Both the position numbers and the translations under genes were made by a program. The notes under the pieces were generated by a model. It did not search any database and was not told where the DNA came from. It saw only the letters and a program-made list of their open reading frames with translations. This document shows positions 54,844 through 63,622 of a stretch of DNA of 64,000 bases, one piece after another. Position 1 is the stretch's first letter. Each line of letters opens with the position of its first letter. Source of the DNA: Rhizobiaceae bacterium (GTDB lineage: Bacteria > Pseudomonadota > Alphaproteobacteria > Rhizobiales > Rhizobiaceae); NCBI GenBank assembly GCA_017644005.1, contig JAEPMJ010000002.1:372001-436000 (forward strand). Reading direction: 5' to 3'.

Positions 54844-55638
54844 ATGAGCCATTTCCACGTTCTCGCAGACGCCAAGGGTGCCGTTCCGCATCCGGAAGTC
54901 CGGCGCATAAGCCTCAGCGATCTTGCCGATGCGCTGCGCGCCGGCATTGACGATTTCGTCGCCATGCCGTCGCACATCATCTTCATAATCATCGTTTACC
55001 CGCTGGTCGGAGTTGTGCTTGCGGCTTGGACATCTTCTGCCAGCGCCCTGCCGCTGATCTTCCCGCTCGCCTCGGGTTTCGCCCTGATCGGGCCGTTTGC
55101 AGCCATTGGCCTTTACGAAATCAGCCGCAGACGCGAATTGAACCAGGAGGCCACTTGGCGCGACGCCCTCGGCGTACGCAACTCGCCTGCCCTGCCGGCG
55201 ATTGCCTGGGTCGGAGCTGTGATGGTCGGCATCTTCATCGCCTGGATGCTGGTTGCCCAGGGGCTTTATGTCTGGCTTTTCGGCCCCACACCGCCGGGTT
55301 CCATAACCGAATTCGCCACCAACGTGTTCTATACAGCCGAAGGCCGCACACTGATGGTCGTCGGCAATCTTGCGGGGTTCGTCTTCGCCGTGGCAGCACT
55401 TTGCACCGGCGTGGTGGCCTTCCCGCTGCTCCTCGACCGCGATGTCGGTGCATGGGCCGCGATTACCACCTCATGGCGCGCAGCACTTGCCAACCCGTTT
55501 GAAATCGCCGTGTGGGGCCTGATCGTCGCCGCGCTGCTGGTTATCGGCAGCCTGCCGGTGTTCGCGGGTCTGATCATCGTATTGCCGGTGCTCGGTCACG
55601 CCACGTGGCACCTCTATCGCAAGCTTGTCGCGGCGTAG
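54844..55638 (+). CDS. DUF2189-family integral membrane protein
   Basis: This 264-residue protein has six membrane segments (about 44-65, 70-92, 118-142, 172-195, 205-228, 236-258). The N-terminal cytoplasmic part includes VRRISLSDLADALRAGIDDFVAMPSHIIF, the DUF2189 hallmark, with GPFAAIGLYEISRRRE near 84-99. No function is established. The ATG at 54844 is correctly spaced from GGAGGG; a GTG two codons before is too close to it. It converges on the DM13 gene with only 5 bp between. Confidence 0.88.
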   Translation: MSHFHVLADAKGAVPHPEVRRISLSDLADALRAGIDDFVAMPSHIIFIIIVYPLVGVVLAAWTSSASALPLIFPLASGFALIGPFAAIGLYEISRRRELNQEATWRDALGVRNSPALPAIAWVGAVMVGIFIAWMLVAQGLYVWLFGPTPPGSITEFATNVFYTAEGRTLMVVGNLAGFVFAVAALCTGVVAFPLLLDRDVGAWAAITTSWRAALANPFEIAVWGLIVAALLVIGSLPVFAGLIIVLPVLGHATWHLYRKLVAA

Positions 55639-55643
55639 CAGCT

Positions 55644-56129
55644 TCAGCTCGAAGTATCAAAACGAAGATCGGCAGGAGAAATCAGCACCGAAAACCGCTC
55701 GCACCAGATGACGACGCTGGGATAATCGCCGAGGTCCAGCCCGGCCGGGATCCGGTAGTTCTGGCTGCCCTTGAATGCGCGCAGTTGGCCAAGGTCCACA
55801 TACATTGCACCGGAAAGATCGGATGAAGAGCGTATGTTTGCCCTGGGCACCAGATAGACATGATAATTCGGCCCCGGCCCGACCTCGAAGTCCTCGTGCA
55901 GGAACACGGTATCCGAATAGACCGAAACCCCGCCGCCGCCATAGTGTATCGGATCGCTTGGATTGGCGTGAATGAACGTACCTTCCGCAAGCTTGTCGGT
56001 TTGAACGGAACGCAACTCTTCCGCGGCGGGCGGGGGCGGAAAAACATATGGAAAAAGGAAGAAACCGAGCGCGACGCCACCGGCGGCGCCGAACACCGCT
56101 CCGACGAGAAATGTGATCAGTAAGCGCAT
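55644..56129 (-). CDS. DM13-domain membrane-anchored protein
   Basis: This 161-residue protein has a single N-terminal membrane helix (residues 3-25) and a short Pro-rich stalk. The rest is a DM13 domain: AEGTFIHANPSDPIHYGGGGVSVYSDTVFLHEDFEVGPGPNYHVYLVPR...LGQLRAFKGSQNYRIPAGLDLGDYPSVVIWCERFSVLISPADL. DM13 is proposed to act in extracytoplasmic redox reactions using the near-invariant cysteine, here WCERF. The start has GGAGGGGGCAGG. The partner is unknown. Confidence 0.9.
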   Translation of the reverse strand: MRLLITFLVGAVFGAAGGVALGFFLFPYVFPPPPAAEELRSVQTDKLAEGTFIHANPSDPIHYGGGGVSVYSDTVFLHEDFEVGPGPNYHVYLVPRANIRSSSDLSGAMYVDLGQLRAFKGSQNYRIPAGLDLGDYPSVVIWCERFSVLISPADLRFDTSS

Positions 56130-56305
56130 CCTGCCCCCTCCGCGGCTACAGTGCAGCGAATTCACCATGCGATCAAGCCAGTCGGTCGACGCGCGGTTGC
56201 CCGCGCAAAAATGCATGCGTCATTCACCATCTGTCACAACTCACGTCATCTTCTGCGCGATCTAAGTTCCCGCCTCGAATTCACACCTCCCGCTTATCAT
56301 CCTGA

Positions 56306-56344
56306 TTGACAATTCAAACTAGACCGTCTAGTCTAGTTTGAATT
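56306..56344 (+). promoter_or_regulatory. Promoter under a 34-bp TetR-type palindrome
   Basis: AATTCAAACTAGAC (56311-56324) and GTCTAGTTTGAATT (56331-56344) are perfect 14-bp inverted arms with a 6-bp spacer. TTGACA (56306-56311) and TAGTCT (56329-56334, 17-nt spacer) place the promoter under it. The core TAGACCGTCTA is a typical TetR-family operator. No TetR gene is in the window, so the repressor must be elsewhere. Confidence 0.75.
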
Positions 56345-56356
56345 CAGGAGAATGAG

Positions 56357-56905
56357 ATGCCGACACACAACATGGAAATAGTGGCGCGTTGCCGATGCGG
56401 CAAATGCGAGCTTGCTCTCAAAGGCAAACCGATCGTCAGTGCCACCTGCTACTGCTCCAGCTGCCAGAAGGCAGCACTGAAATTCGAAGGTCTGTCAGGT
56501 GCGGAACCTGTCCGCCAGACAGACGGCGGCACACCATACGTCCTGCAGCGAAAGGACCGGGTTCATTTCGGCAAGGGCACTGAATTCCTCAGGGAATACC
56601 GGCTTTCGAACGGAGCGCCAAACCGACGTGTTGTTGCAACTTGCTGCAACAGTCCGATGTTTCTCGAGTTCAAAGGCGGTCATTGGCTGAGCGTGTATCG
56701 CGACCGACTGAAACCCGGCGAGCGACCCGCGAACGAAATGCGCACCATGACGCGCGATCGTCCCGTCGGCGTTGAATTCAACGATATGCTGCCGAGCTAC
56801 AACACGCACTCCGTCCGCTTCATGTGGCGCCTGTTTGCAGCATGGGCCGCAATGGGCTTCCGGTCACCCAAAGTCGACCACGTTACAGGAGTTCTCGATG
56901 ACTGA
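56357..56905 (+). CDS. GFA-family zinc-binding protein
   Basis: This 182-residue protein is of the GFA (glutathione-dependent formaldehyde-activating enzyme) fold. Zn-type cysteines occur as ARCRCGKCEL (residues 10-19), CYCSSCQ (31-37) and ATCCNSP (94-100). Most family members are annotated only as GFA/DUF636, and an enzymatic role with formaldehyde is unproven for them. It is the first gene of a two-gene unit under a TetR-type operator and overlaps the next gene by 8 bp. Confidence 0.88.
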   Translation: MPTHNMEIVARCRCGKCELALKGKPIVSATCYCSSCQKAALKFEGLSGAEPVRQTDGGTPYVLQRKDRVHFGKGTEFLREYRLSNGAPNRRVVATCCNSPMFLEFKGGHWLSVYRDRLKPGERPANEMRTMTRDRPVGVEFNDMLPSYNTHSVRFMWRLFAAWAAMGFRSPKVDHVTGVLDD

Positions 56906-57197
56906 TACTTCCGACAAGATCGAGGTGCTGAGCATCACCTCGCCTGACTACGTGACGCGGCTGGATCGACCGAAGTTTGAGGCCATGCGTGACGCGATGC
57001 TCGCGATTTTGCCTGCCGATGCTCCGGGCATCACCGTCGCAGAAGCGAAGAAGCGTCTGCTGCCGCTGCTGCCGAATGACCTCTTTCCCGGCGGCGAAAA
57101 GGCGGGCTGGTGGCTGAAGGCAGTGCAACTCGATCAGGAGGCGCGCGGTACGATCAAGCGCGCGCCGGGCAGTCCCGTGCGCCTGTACAGGACCTGA
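56898..57197 (+). CDS. DUF6958-like small protein
   Basis: This 99-residue protein begins MTDTSDKIEVLSITSPDYVTRLDRPKFEAMRDAMLAILP and continues with LPLLPNDLFPGGEKAGWWLKAVQLDQEARGTIKRAPGSPVRLYRT. The C-terminal half looks like a winged-helix-type fold with a Trp-Trp pair and a basic beta hairpin. I associate the pattern with DUF6958, of unknown function. AGGAGTT lies before its ATG; it is translationally coupled to the GFA gene. Confidence 0.8.
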   Translation: MTDTSDKIEVLSITSPDYVTRLDRPKFEAMRDAMLAILPADAPGITVAEAKKRLLPLLPNDLFPGGEKAGWWLKAVQLDQEARGTIKRAPGSPVRLYRT

Positions 57198-57236
57198 AGC
57201 AGACGGCCGGCCGGAAATACCCCGCGGGCCGCGAAT

Positions 57237-57782
57237 TCAGTGGCCCTCATATGCAATCAGCGTCCGCACATCGACGCCGAGTGACTCGAGCTTCTTGCGC
57301 CCGCCCAGGTCCGGCAGGTCGATGACGAAGCAGGCCGCAACGATGTCGGCGCCCATCTGCGTGAGTAGCTTCACTGCACCCTCCGCCGTGCCGCCGGTGG
57401 CGATCAGATCGTCCACCAGAATGACCTTCTCGCCTTCCTTCACCGCGTCGCGGTGCATCTCCATTTCATCGATGCCGTATTCAAGACTGTAGGCGACGCG
57501 CACGGTTTCGTGCGGCAGCTTGCCTTTCTTGCGGATAGGAATGAAACCGGAGGAAAGCTGGTGTGCGATTGCGCCACCCAGAATGAAGCCGCGCGCCTCG
57601 ATACCCGCAATCTTGTCAATCTTCTCGCCCGCATAAGGATGAACGAGTTCATCCACGGCGCGCCGAAAGGCCCGCGCATTGCCAAGCAGCGTTGTGATGT
57701 CGCGAAACAGGATACCGGGTTTCGGATAGTCCGGAATCGTGCGGATCGCCGAAAGCAGCGTCTCTTCCAGTGATTGTCTCAT
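57237..57782 (-). CDS. apt: Adenine phosphoribosyltransferase
   Basis: Apt salvages adenine with PRPP to form AMP. The 181-residue length is standard. The N-terminal [50 protein letters not shown] and the PRPP motif [21 protein letters not shown] are intact. The ATG at 57782 starts [10 protein letters not shown]. It is downstream of petC on the same strand, but a strong terminator lies between, so it is transcribed separately or by read-through. Confidence 0.97.
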   Translation of the reverse strand: MRQSLEETLLSAIRTIPDYPKPGILFRDITTLLGNARAFRRAVDELVHPYAGEKIDKIAGIEARGFILGGAIAHQLSSGFIPIRKKGKLPHETVRVAYSLEYGIDEMEMHRDAVKEGEKVILVDDLIATGGTAEGAVKLLTQMGADIVAACFVIDLPDLGGRKKLESLGVDVRTLIAYEGH

Positions 57783-57830
57783 GTAACCCGCCCGTTGCAG
57801 CCTCTTCATTCTTGCAGCCTTTGGCCGCAA

Positions 57831-57859
57831 ATGAAAAGGGCGCCGTGTGCGGCGCCCTT
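57831..57859 (-). terminator. petABC terminator
   Basis: On the minus strand AAGGGCGCCG (57859-57850) pairs perfectly with CGGCGCCCTT (57845-57836) around a CACA loop, followed by TTCATTT. It lies 22 bp past the petC stop. Confidence 0.85.
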
Positions 57860-57880
57860 GATCGAAGTTCAGCAGCCGGT

Positions 57881-58732
57881 TCAGTGAGCGGTGCCCGCCC
57901 AGACTTTGCGCTTGGTGAGATAGGTCAGCCCGGCAAACAACACCAGGAAGATCAGCACCACGAAGCCGGTCTTCTTGCGCGCTTCCATATGCGGCTCGGC
58001 TGCCCACATCAGGAATGCCGTCACGTCCTTGGCGTACTGATCGACCGTCTCCGGCGAACCGTCGTCATAGGTGACGAGGCCATCGGAAAGCGGAGCGGGC
58101 ATCGCGAGTGCGGGACCTGCAACGAAATACGGGTTGTAGTAGGCGCCTTCGGGCACGCTGACATGATCCGGTATCTCGTCGGTGTAGCCGGTTAGCAGGC
58201 TGTAGATGTAGTCGGGTCCGCTTTCGGCATACTGGGTGAAGATATCGAAGATGAAGGTCGGGAACCCGCGTTCCACGCCGCGCGCCTTGGCGATTAGCGA
58301 AAGGTCCGGCGGCGCAGCTCCGTTGTTGGAGGCTGCCGCCTGCTCCTCATTGGCGAAGGGCGACGGGAAATAATCCGACGGGATGCCGGCTCGCTCGAAC
58401 ATGTCGCCAGCCGAATCCGGGCCGTCGGTCACGGTATACTCAGCGGCCAGCGTTTTGATCTGTGCTTCCGAATAGCCGAGATCTTCCAGCGTGCGGAATG
58501 CGACAAAACTCAGCCCGTGGCAGGCCGCGCAGGACTCGCGATACACCTTCAGGCCACGTTGCAGCTGGCCACGATCGTAGGTGCCGAACGGCCCTGCAAA
58601 CGACCAGTCCGCCGCGTGCGGACGCTCGATCGGGTAATGCGGCGTGCCTTCTCCATCCTCCGCGGCCGAGGCCATGCCGGCTGCGGCGATGCTCAGGCTG
58701 AGAGCGAGAAATCCCTTGAGGATCAGTTTCAT
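57881..58732 (-). CDS. petC: Cytochrome c1 of the bc1 complex
   Basis: This is the membrane-anchored c-type cytochrome that passes electrons from the Rieske protein to soluble cytochrome c. The 283-residue precursor has a signal peptide (1-23), heme motif CAACH at residues 68-72, the Met ligand region [12 protein letters not shown] near 208-219, and a C-terminal membrane anchor (about 256-275). It is a separate gene, not fused to cytochrome b as in Bradyrhizobium (fbcH). It is the last gene of petABC. Confidence 0.97.
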   Translation of the reverse strand: MKLILKGFLALSLSIAAAGMASAAEDGEGTPHYPIERPHAADWSFAGPFGTYDRGQLQRGLKVYRESCAACHGLSFVAFRTLEDLGYSEAQIKTLAAEYTVTDGPDSAGDMFERAGIPSDYFPSPFANEEQAAASNNGAAPPDLSLIAKARGVERGFPTFIFDIFTQYAESGPDYIYSLLTGYTDEIPDHVSVPEGAYYNPYFVAGPALAMPAPLSDGLVTYDDGSPETVDQYAKDVTAFLMWAAEPHMEARKKTGFVVLIFLVLFAGLTYLTKRKVWAGTAH

Positions 58733-58750
58733 GAGAAGTCCTTTCGAGCC

Positions 58751-60058
58751 TCAGCCTCGGGTTTCGGGAGATGCAGTGCTGGTGGCAGGTTGCGCGGCAG
58801 CCTCGCCGCCCTTGTTCTTCTCCAGCACTGCCTCGGTGATCGAGTTGGGCAGCCGCTTCGGCGTTTCGATCAGGCCAAGCACGGGCATGATGATGATGAA
58901 GAACGCGAAGTAGTAGAAAGTGCCGATCTGCGCCATCGCCACGTAAGCGCCTTCGGCGGGCTTCGCGCCCAGCCATCCAAGGAAGATGGCGTCGGCAACG
59001 AAGAGCCAGAAGAACAGCTTGTACCAGGGACGGTAGACAGCCGAGCGTACCTTCGACGTATCAAGCCACGGCACGAAGAACAGCACCAGGATCGAACCGA
59101 ACATGGCGAGCACGCCGCCGAGCTTAGAATCGATTGGCCCGATCGAGAAGGTGATCGCGCGCAGGATCGCGTAGAACGGCAGGTAATACCATTCGGGCAC
59201 GATATGCGCCGGCGTCTTCAGGGGGTTGGCTTCGGTGTAGTTGTCCGGGTGGCCGAGATAGTTTGGAATGTAGAAGACGAAGTAGGCGAACACTGCCAGG
59301 AACACGACCATCGCGAACATGTCCTTCGCGGTGGCGTGAGGCGTAAACGGTACCGTATCGGTCTTCGACTTTACTTCGATTCCCGTGGGGTTGGTCTGAC
59401 CGGTGACGTGCAGCGCCCAGACGTGCAGCACCACAACGCCGGCGATCATGAACGGCAGCAGGTAATGCAGCGAGAAAAAGCGGTTGAGTGTCGGGTTGTC
59501 GACCGCGAAACCGCCGAGCAGAAGCTGCTGGATCCAGTCGCCAACCAGCGGAATGGCGGTGAAGAAACCGGTGATGACCGTGGCGCCCCAGAAGCTCATC
59601 TGACCCCAAGGGAGCACGTAGCCCATGAAGCCGGTCGCCATCATCAACAGGTAGATGATGCAGCCGAGAATCCACAGCATCTCGCGCGGCGCCTTGTAGG
59701 AGCCGTAGTAGAGCCCGCGGAAGATATGGATGTAGACAGCGATGAAGAAGAACGACGCACCGTTGGCGTGCAGATAGCGCAGCAGCCAGCCGGAATTCAC
59801 GTCGCGCATGATCTTCTCGACTGAATTGAAGGCGAGATCGACATGCGCGGTATAGTGCATGGCCAGCACGATGCCGGTCAGGATTTGCGCCACCAGCATG
59901 ATGGTGAGAATGCCACCGAAGGTATAGGCGTAGTTCAGATTGCGCGGCACCGGATAGGCCACGAATGAATCATACATCAGCCGCGGCAGCGGCAGGCGCT
60001 GGTCGATCCAGCGCGTAATGCCCGTCTTCGGCTCGTAGGTGGAATGTCCGCCACTCAT
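58751..60058 (-). CDS. petB: Cytochrome b of the bc1 complex
   Basis: This is the eight-helix subunit carrying hemes bL and bH and the two quinone sites. The 435-residue protein has the N-terminal [33 protein letters not shown], His ligands in [10 protein letters not shown] / [10 protein letters not shown] / VYIHIFRG and the later [12 protein letters not shown], and the Qo-site PEWY in [13 protein letters not shown] (about 285-297). An Ala/Glu tail of about 30 residues extends past the last helix. It lies between petA and petC with 19- and 18-bp gaps. Confidence 0.98.
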   Translation of the reverse strand: MSGGHSTYEPKTGITRWIDQRLPLPRLMYDSFVAYPVPRNLNYAYTFGGILTIMLVAQILTGIVLAMHYTAHVDLAFNSVEKIMRDVNSGWLLRYLHANGASFFFIAVYIHIFRGLYYGSYKAPREMLWILGCIIYLLMMATGFMGYVLPWGQMSFWGATVITGFFTAIPLVGDWIQQLLLGGFAVDNPTLNRFFSLHYLLPFMIAGVVVLHVWALHVTGQTNPTGIEVKSKTDTVPFTPHATAKDMFAMVVFLAVFAYFVFYIPNYLGHPDNYTEANPLKTPAHIVPEWYYLPFYAILRAITFSIGPIDSKLGGVLAMFGSILVLFFVPWLDTSKVRSAVYRPWYKLFFWLFVADAIFLGWLGAKPAEGAYVAMAQIGTFYYFAFFIIIMPVLGLIETPKRLPNSITEAVLEKNKGGEAAAQPATSTASPETRG

Positions 60059-60077
60059 ATGCGTGCCCTCTCCTGCC

Positions 60078-60641
60078 TCAGCCGATCGAAATCGTGGATT
60101 CGGAAGTAAAATTGAACGTCGGTACCGCCAGGTTCTCCGGCGCCGGTCCCTTGCGGATACGGCCGGCCGTGTCGTAGTGCGAACCGTGGCAGGGGCAGAA
60201 CCAGCCGCCGAAATCGCCAGCCTGGCCGAGCGGCACGCAACCGAGGTGCGTGCACGAGCCGATCATGACGATCCAGTTTTCGCGGCCCTCGCCAGCCGAA
60301 CGTTCAAGATCGGTCGCCGGCGCGTCTGAAGGGACATTCGCATTGCGCGCCACCGGGTCTTTCAGCTCTTCGAGCGGAACCGCCTTCGCGGCCTCGACCT
60401 CTTCGGGCGTACGGTTGCGGATAAACACCGGCTTTCCGCGCCACTTCACCGTGATCGACATGCCTGGCTCGACACTCGAAACATCCACATCGATTGTCGC
60501 CAAAGCAAGGGTGGAGGCGTCAGGCCGCATCTGGTCGATGAAAGGCCAGGCGACGCCTGCCGCGCCCACGGCGCCTGCCGTTCCTGTCGCTATGTAGAGA
60601 AAGTCGCGGCGGTTCGGATCTGTCGTTTCTTTCGCGCTCAC
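60078..60641 (-). CDS. petA: Rieske iron-sulfur protein of the bc1 complex
   Basis: The 187-residue protein carries the 2Fe-2S cluster: CTHLGC at 130-135 and CPCHGSH at 149-155 provide the two Cys and two His ligands. The N-terminus has a twin-arginine motif ([11 protein letters not shown]) followed by an uncleaved membrane anchor (about 17-36), as expected for a Tat-inserted Rieske protein. The start codon is GTG with AAAGGA eleven bases upstream, which is rather far. It is the first gene of petABC. Confidence 0.97.
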   Translation of the reverse strand: MSAKETTDPNRRDFLYIATGTAGAVGAAGVAWPFIDQMRPDASTLALATIDVDVSSVEPGMSITVKWRGKPVFIRNRTPEEVEAAKAVPLEELKDPVARNANVPSDAPATDLERSAGEGRENWIVMIGSCTHLGCVPLGQAGDFGGWFCPCHGSHYDTAGRIRKGPAPENLAVPTFNFTSESTISIG

Positions 60642-60760
60642 GGGATGGCTATCCTTTCGGCATTGCTTGCCGGCGGAATGTGGCCTGCGTCCAATGGCCG
60701 CCCGGTATCGAAAAGCAGGCCATTTCGGCGCGCGGAATCCCCCGGCGTTCGGCGTTGGGT

Positions 60761-60788
60761 TCTATGCGCGTGAGCTAGGCTTGTCCAG
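60761..60788 (-). promoter_or_regulatory. Candidate petABC promoter
   Basis: CTGGAC (60788-60783), 16 nt, CATAGA (60766-60761) on the minus strand; the leader would be about 113 nt. The remaining 310-bp divergent region before the cupin gene holds only a small inverted repeat GGCGAT/ATCGCC (60935-60949) close to the cupin start. Confidence 0.42.
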
Positions 60789-60951
60789 ACGCTCGCGCGG
60801 GTTGTGGGCAGTTTGTCGCGGCCCGCCGGCAATATCCGTCCGGTGGGCCTTTTTGCTGCCGCGGCTGCCATCGCAGTCGGCAAGATTCTGGCACAAACAA
60901 GCTGTGCAGGATGAACGTGACGCCCGAGCGCTCTGGCGATAAGATCGCCGC

Positions 60952-61296
60952 ATGGTGAAAGTGATCGAAAAATCCTCCTGGTCGGGCGACGATGAAAAGT
61001 GGCACGGCGAGGTTCTGGGCCGCCAGTTGGGCGCCGGCATATGCCTGATATTCAATGAATTCGACACTGTTGGCGCTGGTCCGCGCTTGCATTCGCATCC
61101 CTATCCCGAGACGTTCATCATCAAGGCGGGAAGTGCACTTTTTACCGTCGGCGACCGCGAGATTCGGGCGGCCGCAGGACAGATCCTCACCGTGCCCGCC
61201 GGCGTGCCGCACAAATTTTCCAATCTGGGACCGGGCCGGCTGGAGACGATCGACATTCACGAAAACGAGGATTTCGTGACCGACTGGCTGGAATAG
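60952..61296 (+). CDS. Cupin-domain protein
   Basis: This 114-residue single cupin barrel shows motif 1 HSHPYPETFIIKAGSALFTVG (about 46-66), with two His and a Glu as metal ligands, and motif 2 AGVPHKFSNLGPGRL (about 83-97), with the third His. These are enough for a bound metal ion. The function is unknown; candidates are a small dioxygenase-, isomerase- or binding-type protein. There is no Shine-Dalgarno sequence before the ATG. It converges on the DUF6665-like gene, 4 bp away. Confidence 0.9.
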   Translation: MVKVIEKSSWSGDDEKWHGEVLGRQLGAGICLIFNEFDTVGAGPRLHSHPYPETFIIKAGSALFTVGDREIRAAAGQILTVPAGVPHKFSNLGPGRLETIDIHENEDFVTDWLE

Positions 61297-61300
61297 CCGT

Positions 61301-61615
61301 TCAGTTGGCGCCCAGTCTGGCGAGCACTTCCGCGGGGATCGCATATTCGCGGATAACATCCGCATGGCGCCTCAGCCCGCAAAGTTCACGCTGGATAAAA
61401 TAGGCATAAACCGCCTGCACCGCATCGCGCAGCAGCCGCTCCCGCGCTTCCGGCCGGCCTTCGGCCAACCGTCGTAGCGTCAGCTGCACTTGCTCGCCCG
61501 CACGGCCAAGCGACGCCGCCTTTTCACCCATGATTTCATGGTCGAGCGGCGAGAGCGCTTTGACCGGCCCACCGACAGCGGACCTGCCATATTGACTGGG
61601 TGGACGAACCGCCAA
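61301..61615 (-). CDS. DUF6665-like small helical protein
   Basis: This 104-residue protein reads LAVRPPSQYGRS, then LDHEIMGEKAASLGRAGEQVQLTLRRLAE and AVQAVYAYFIQRELCGLRRHADVIREYAIPAEVLARLGA. The helix pattern with DHEIM..EKA..LGR resembles DUF6665 of rhizobia, of unknown function. No ATG precedes this domain; TTG at 61615, 5 bp after the ABC exporter stop, would place it in the exporter operon. The alternative ATG at 61531 gives 76 residues. Confidence 0.65.
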   Translation of the reverse strand: MAVRPPSQYGRSAVGGPVKALSPLDHEIMGEKAASLGRAGEQVQLTLRRLAEGRPEARERLLRDAVQAVYAYFIQRELCGLRRHADVIREYAIPAEVLARLGAN

Positions 61616-61619
61616 GCCG

Positions 61620-63506
61620 CTATTCCGCAGCCAGCCGGCTTGGTAGGAACCCGCCTGACTGCCGTTTCCACAGCTGCGCGTAGAGCCCGCCTCCGGCAAT
61701 AAGCTGGTCGTGCCGGCCTTCTTCCACAATCCGGCCCTCGTCGAGAACGACAAGCCTGTCGAGCGCAGCTATCGTGGACAGCCGGTGTGCCACCGCAATC
61801 ACCGTCTTGCCCTCCATCATCGTGAACAGATTTTCCTGAATAACGGCCTCGATTTCGGAGTCGAGCGCCGACGTCGCCTCGTCCAGTATCAGTATGGGTG
61901 CGTTCTTGAGCATCATGCGCGCGATCGCGATTCGCTGCCGCTGGCCTCCCGACAGCTTGACGCCGCGCTCGCCGACATGGGCATCATAACCTGTGCGGCC
62001 GCGCTGGTCGGCCACACCCGTGATGAACTCGTGCGCGGACGCACGTTTCGCCGCCTCGATGATCTCCTCTTCGCTTGAGCCCGGTTTGCCGTAGGCGATG
62101 TTGTCGCGAATCGAACGATGCATCAGCATCGGATCCTGGCTGACAACGCCGAACTGTTCCCGCAGCGATGCCTGGGTCAGTGATCGGATATCGCTGCCGT
62201 CGAGCAGGATACGGCCGCTTTCGACATCGAACAGCCGCAGTGCCAGATTGACGATTGTCGTCTTGCCCGCGCCCGAGGGACCGACGAGCGCCACCCGTTC
62301 TCCCGGCTGGATGTGGAGATCGAGATTGGCAACGACGCGGTCGGCCTGCGTGTGCGCGTCCTTACCGTAGTTGAAGGTGACGTTGTCGAACACGATGTCA
62401 CCGGAAGCTCGCGCTATTGTTCGCGCGTCAGTTGCATCCCGGATGGCGGGCTCGACCGAAATCGTTCCCGTAGCATCCTGTACCGTCGCGAAATTGCGGA
62501 TCAGGCCATTGATGTTGAACATCACATAACCCGACATCTGGTTGAGGCGCAGGCAAAGGCCCATCACCGCCGCCACCTCGCCGGTACTGGTGCCCCCGGC
62601 CATCCAGCTGCGTACAACGAGGATGCCGACGGCGGCGATCATCAACCCGTTGATGATCGCCACTGCCGCGCGCACTTTGGTGATCGCACGCGTCAGCCGC
62701 CGTACCGCCTGCAGGAAACGCTCCATCCCGTCGCGCACGAAGGCGTGTTCGCGCCGGCCGCTATCGAACAGCTTGACGGCCATGATGTTGGTGAATGCGT
62801 CCACAAGCCGCCCGTTCAGGATCGACCTTTCATCGGCGGTCTTGCGGCCTGCGGCCCGCAGCGGCGGCAGAAGCGTCCAGGCCGTCACACCATAGGCGGC
62901 AAGCCAAACCACCATGACCAGCCCCATGACCGGGTCGAGCACCGTCAGGATGGTCACCGCCAGCACGACGAATGTGAAGAACGACCACATCGTCTGAAGC
63001 GACGACACGATAAAATCACCCGTCGCCTCGCCCCCCTGCAATATTTTCGTCGCGATGCGCCCGGCAAAATCGTTCTGATAGAATTCGTATGGCTGCTCGA
63101 TGACCCGGCGAAACGCCTGCCAGCGCACGAGCTGGAAGAAATGCGGCGCAATGATCTGCTGTTCGACGACCGCAGCGGCAATCACCACTGCGGCCCGCAG
63201 AACGAGAACAAGGACAAGAAGCGCCGTCAGATGCGGCCAATAATCGTTGATGAGCGCGGCAGGCGATGTGGCGTCCAGAATGTCGATCAGCCAGCCGATG
63301 GCCCAATAGGTTCCGGCCTCGACGGCCCCCGACAGTCCGCCGATCACCAGCAGCATCACGAAGGGGAATTTTGCCTGGCTGGCGAAAAACAGGATGAAGC
63401 GAAATGCCTCGCGCGGCAGCACCTCGCGACCCGTATCCGAAAACGGATCGATGAGCCTTTCTGCCCAACCCCATATCCGGTCACCCTTGCCGTTCGCTTC
63501 GCTCAT
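61620..63506 (-). CDS. ABC exporter, fused permease-ATPase (downstream of pair)
   Basis: This 628-residue half-transporter has six membrane helices (about 45-340) followed by a nucleotide-binding domain with Walker A GPSGAGKTT, signature [10 protein letters not shown], Walker [14 protein letters not shown] and the switch His in AVAHRLS. It belongs to the type IV exporter group (MsbA-like). With the partial gene upstream it makes a tandem pair, the usual arrangement of heterodimeric exporters. Both ATPase sites look intact in the parts visible. The substrate is unknown. The ATG at 63506 is used; a GTG three codons upstream is possible. Confidence 0.95.
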   Translation of the reverse strand: MSEANGKGDRIWGWAERLIDPFSDTGREVLPREAFRFILFFASQAKFPFVMLLVIGGLSGAVEAGTYWAIGWLIDILDATSPAALINDYWPHLTALLVLVLVLRAAVVIAAAVVEQQIIAPHFFQLVRWQAFRRVIEQPYEFYQNDFAGRIATKILQGGEATGDFIVSSLQTMWSFFTFVVLAVTILTVLDPVMGLVMVVWLAAYGVTAWTLLPPLRAAGRKTADERSILNGRLVDAFTNIMAVKLFDSGRREHAFVRDGMERFLQAVRRLTRAITKVRAAVAIINGLMIAAVGILVVRSWMAGGTSTGEVAAVMGLCLRLNQMSGYVMFNINGLIRNFATVQDATGTISVEPAIRDATDARTIARASGDIVFDNVTFNYGKDAHTQADRVVANLDLHIQPGERVALVGPSGAGKTTIVNLALRLFDVESGRILLDGSDIRSLTQASLREQFGVVSQDPMLMHRSIRDNIAYGKPGSSEEEIIEAAKRASAHEFITGVADQRGRTGYDAHVGERGVKLSGGQRQRIAIARMMLKNAPILILDEATSALDSEIEAVIQENLFTMMEGKTVIAVAHRLSTIAALDRLVVLDEGRIVEEGRHDQLIAGGGLYAQLWKRQSGGFLPSRLAAE

Positions 63507-63622
63507 CCGATCCACTTGCCGTTGCGCACTGGGCCGCTGCGGCCGGAATAGCCGCGGCGGCAGTCATAGTTGGAGCGCACACCCGTCGAAGGCAACCGCT
63601 CCGGATGCCAGGCAGGAAACGG

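Noticed and set aside
58517-59824. Long open frame (435 codons) on the plus strand antisense to petC and petB
   Set aside because: High G+C codon bias opens the antisense frame. The peptide is low-complexity and Arg/Glu/His-rich with no recognisable domain, and the minus-strand genes are unmistakable.
62313-63551. 412-codon frame antisense to the ABC exporter
   Set aside because: Shadow frame of a well-supported transporter; the His/Arg/Asp-rich composition is typical of antisense to membrane helices.
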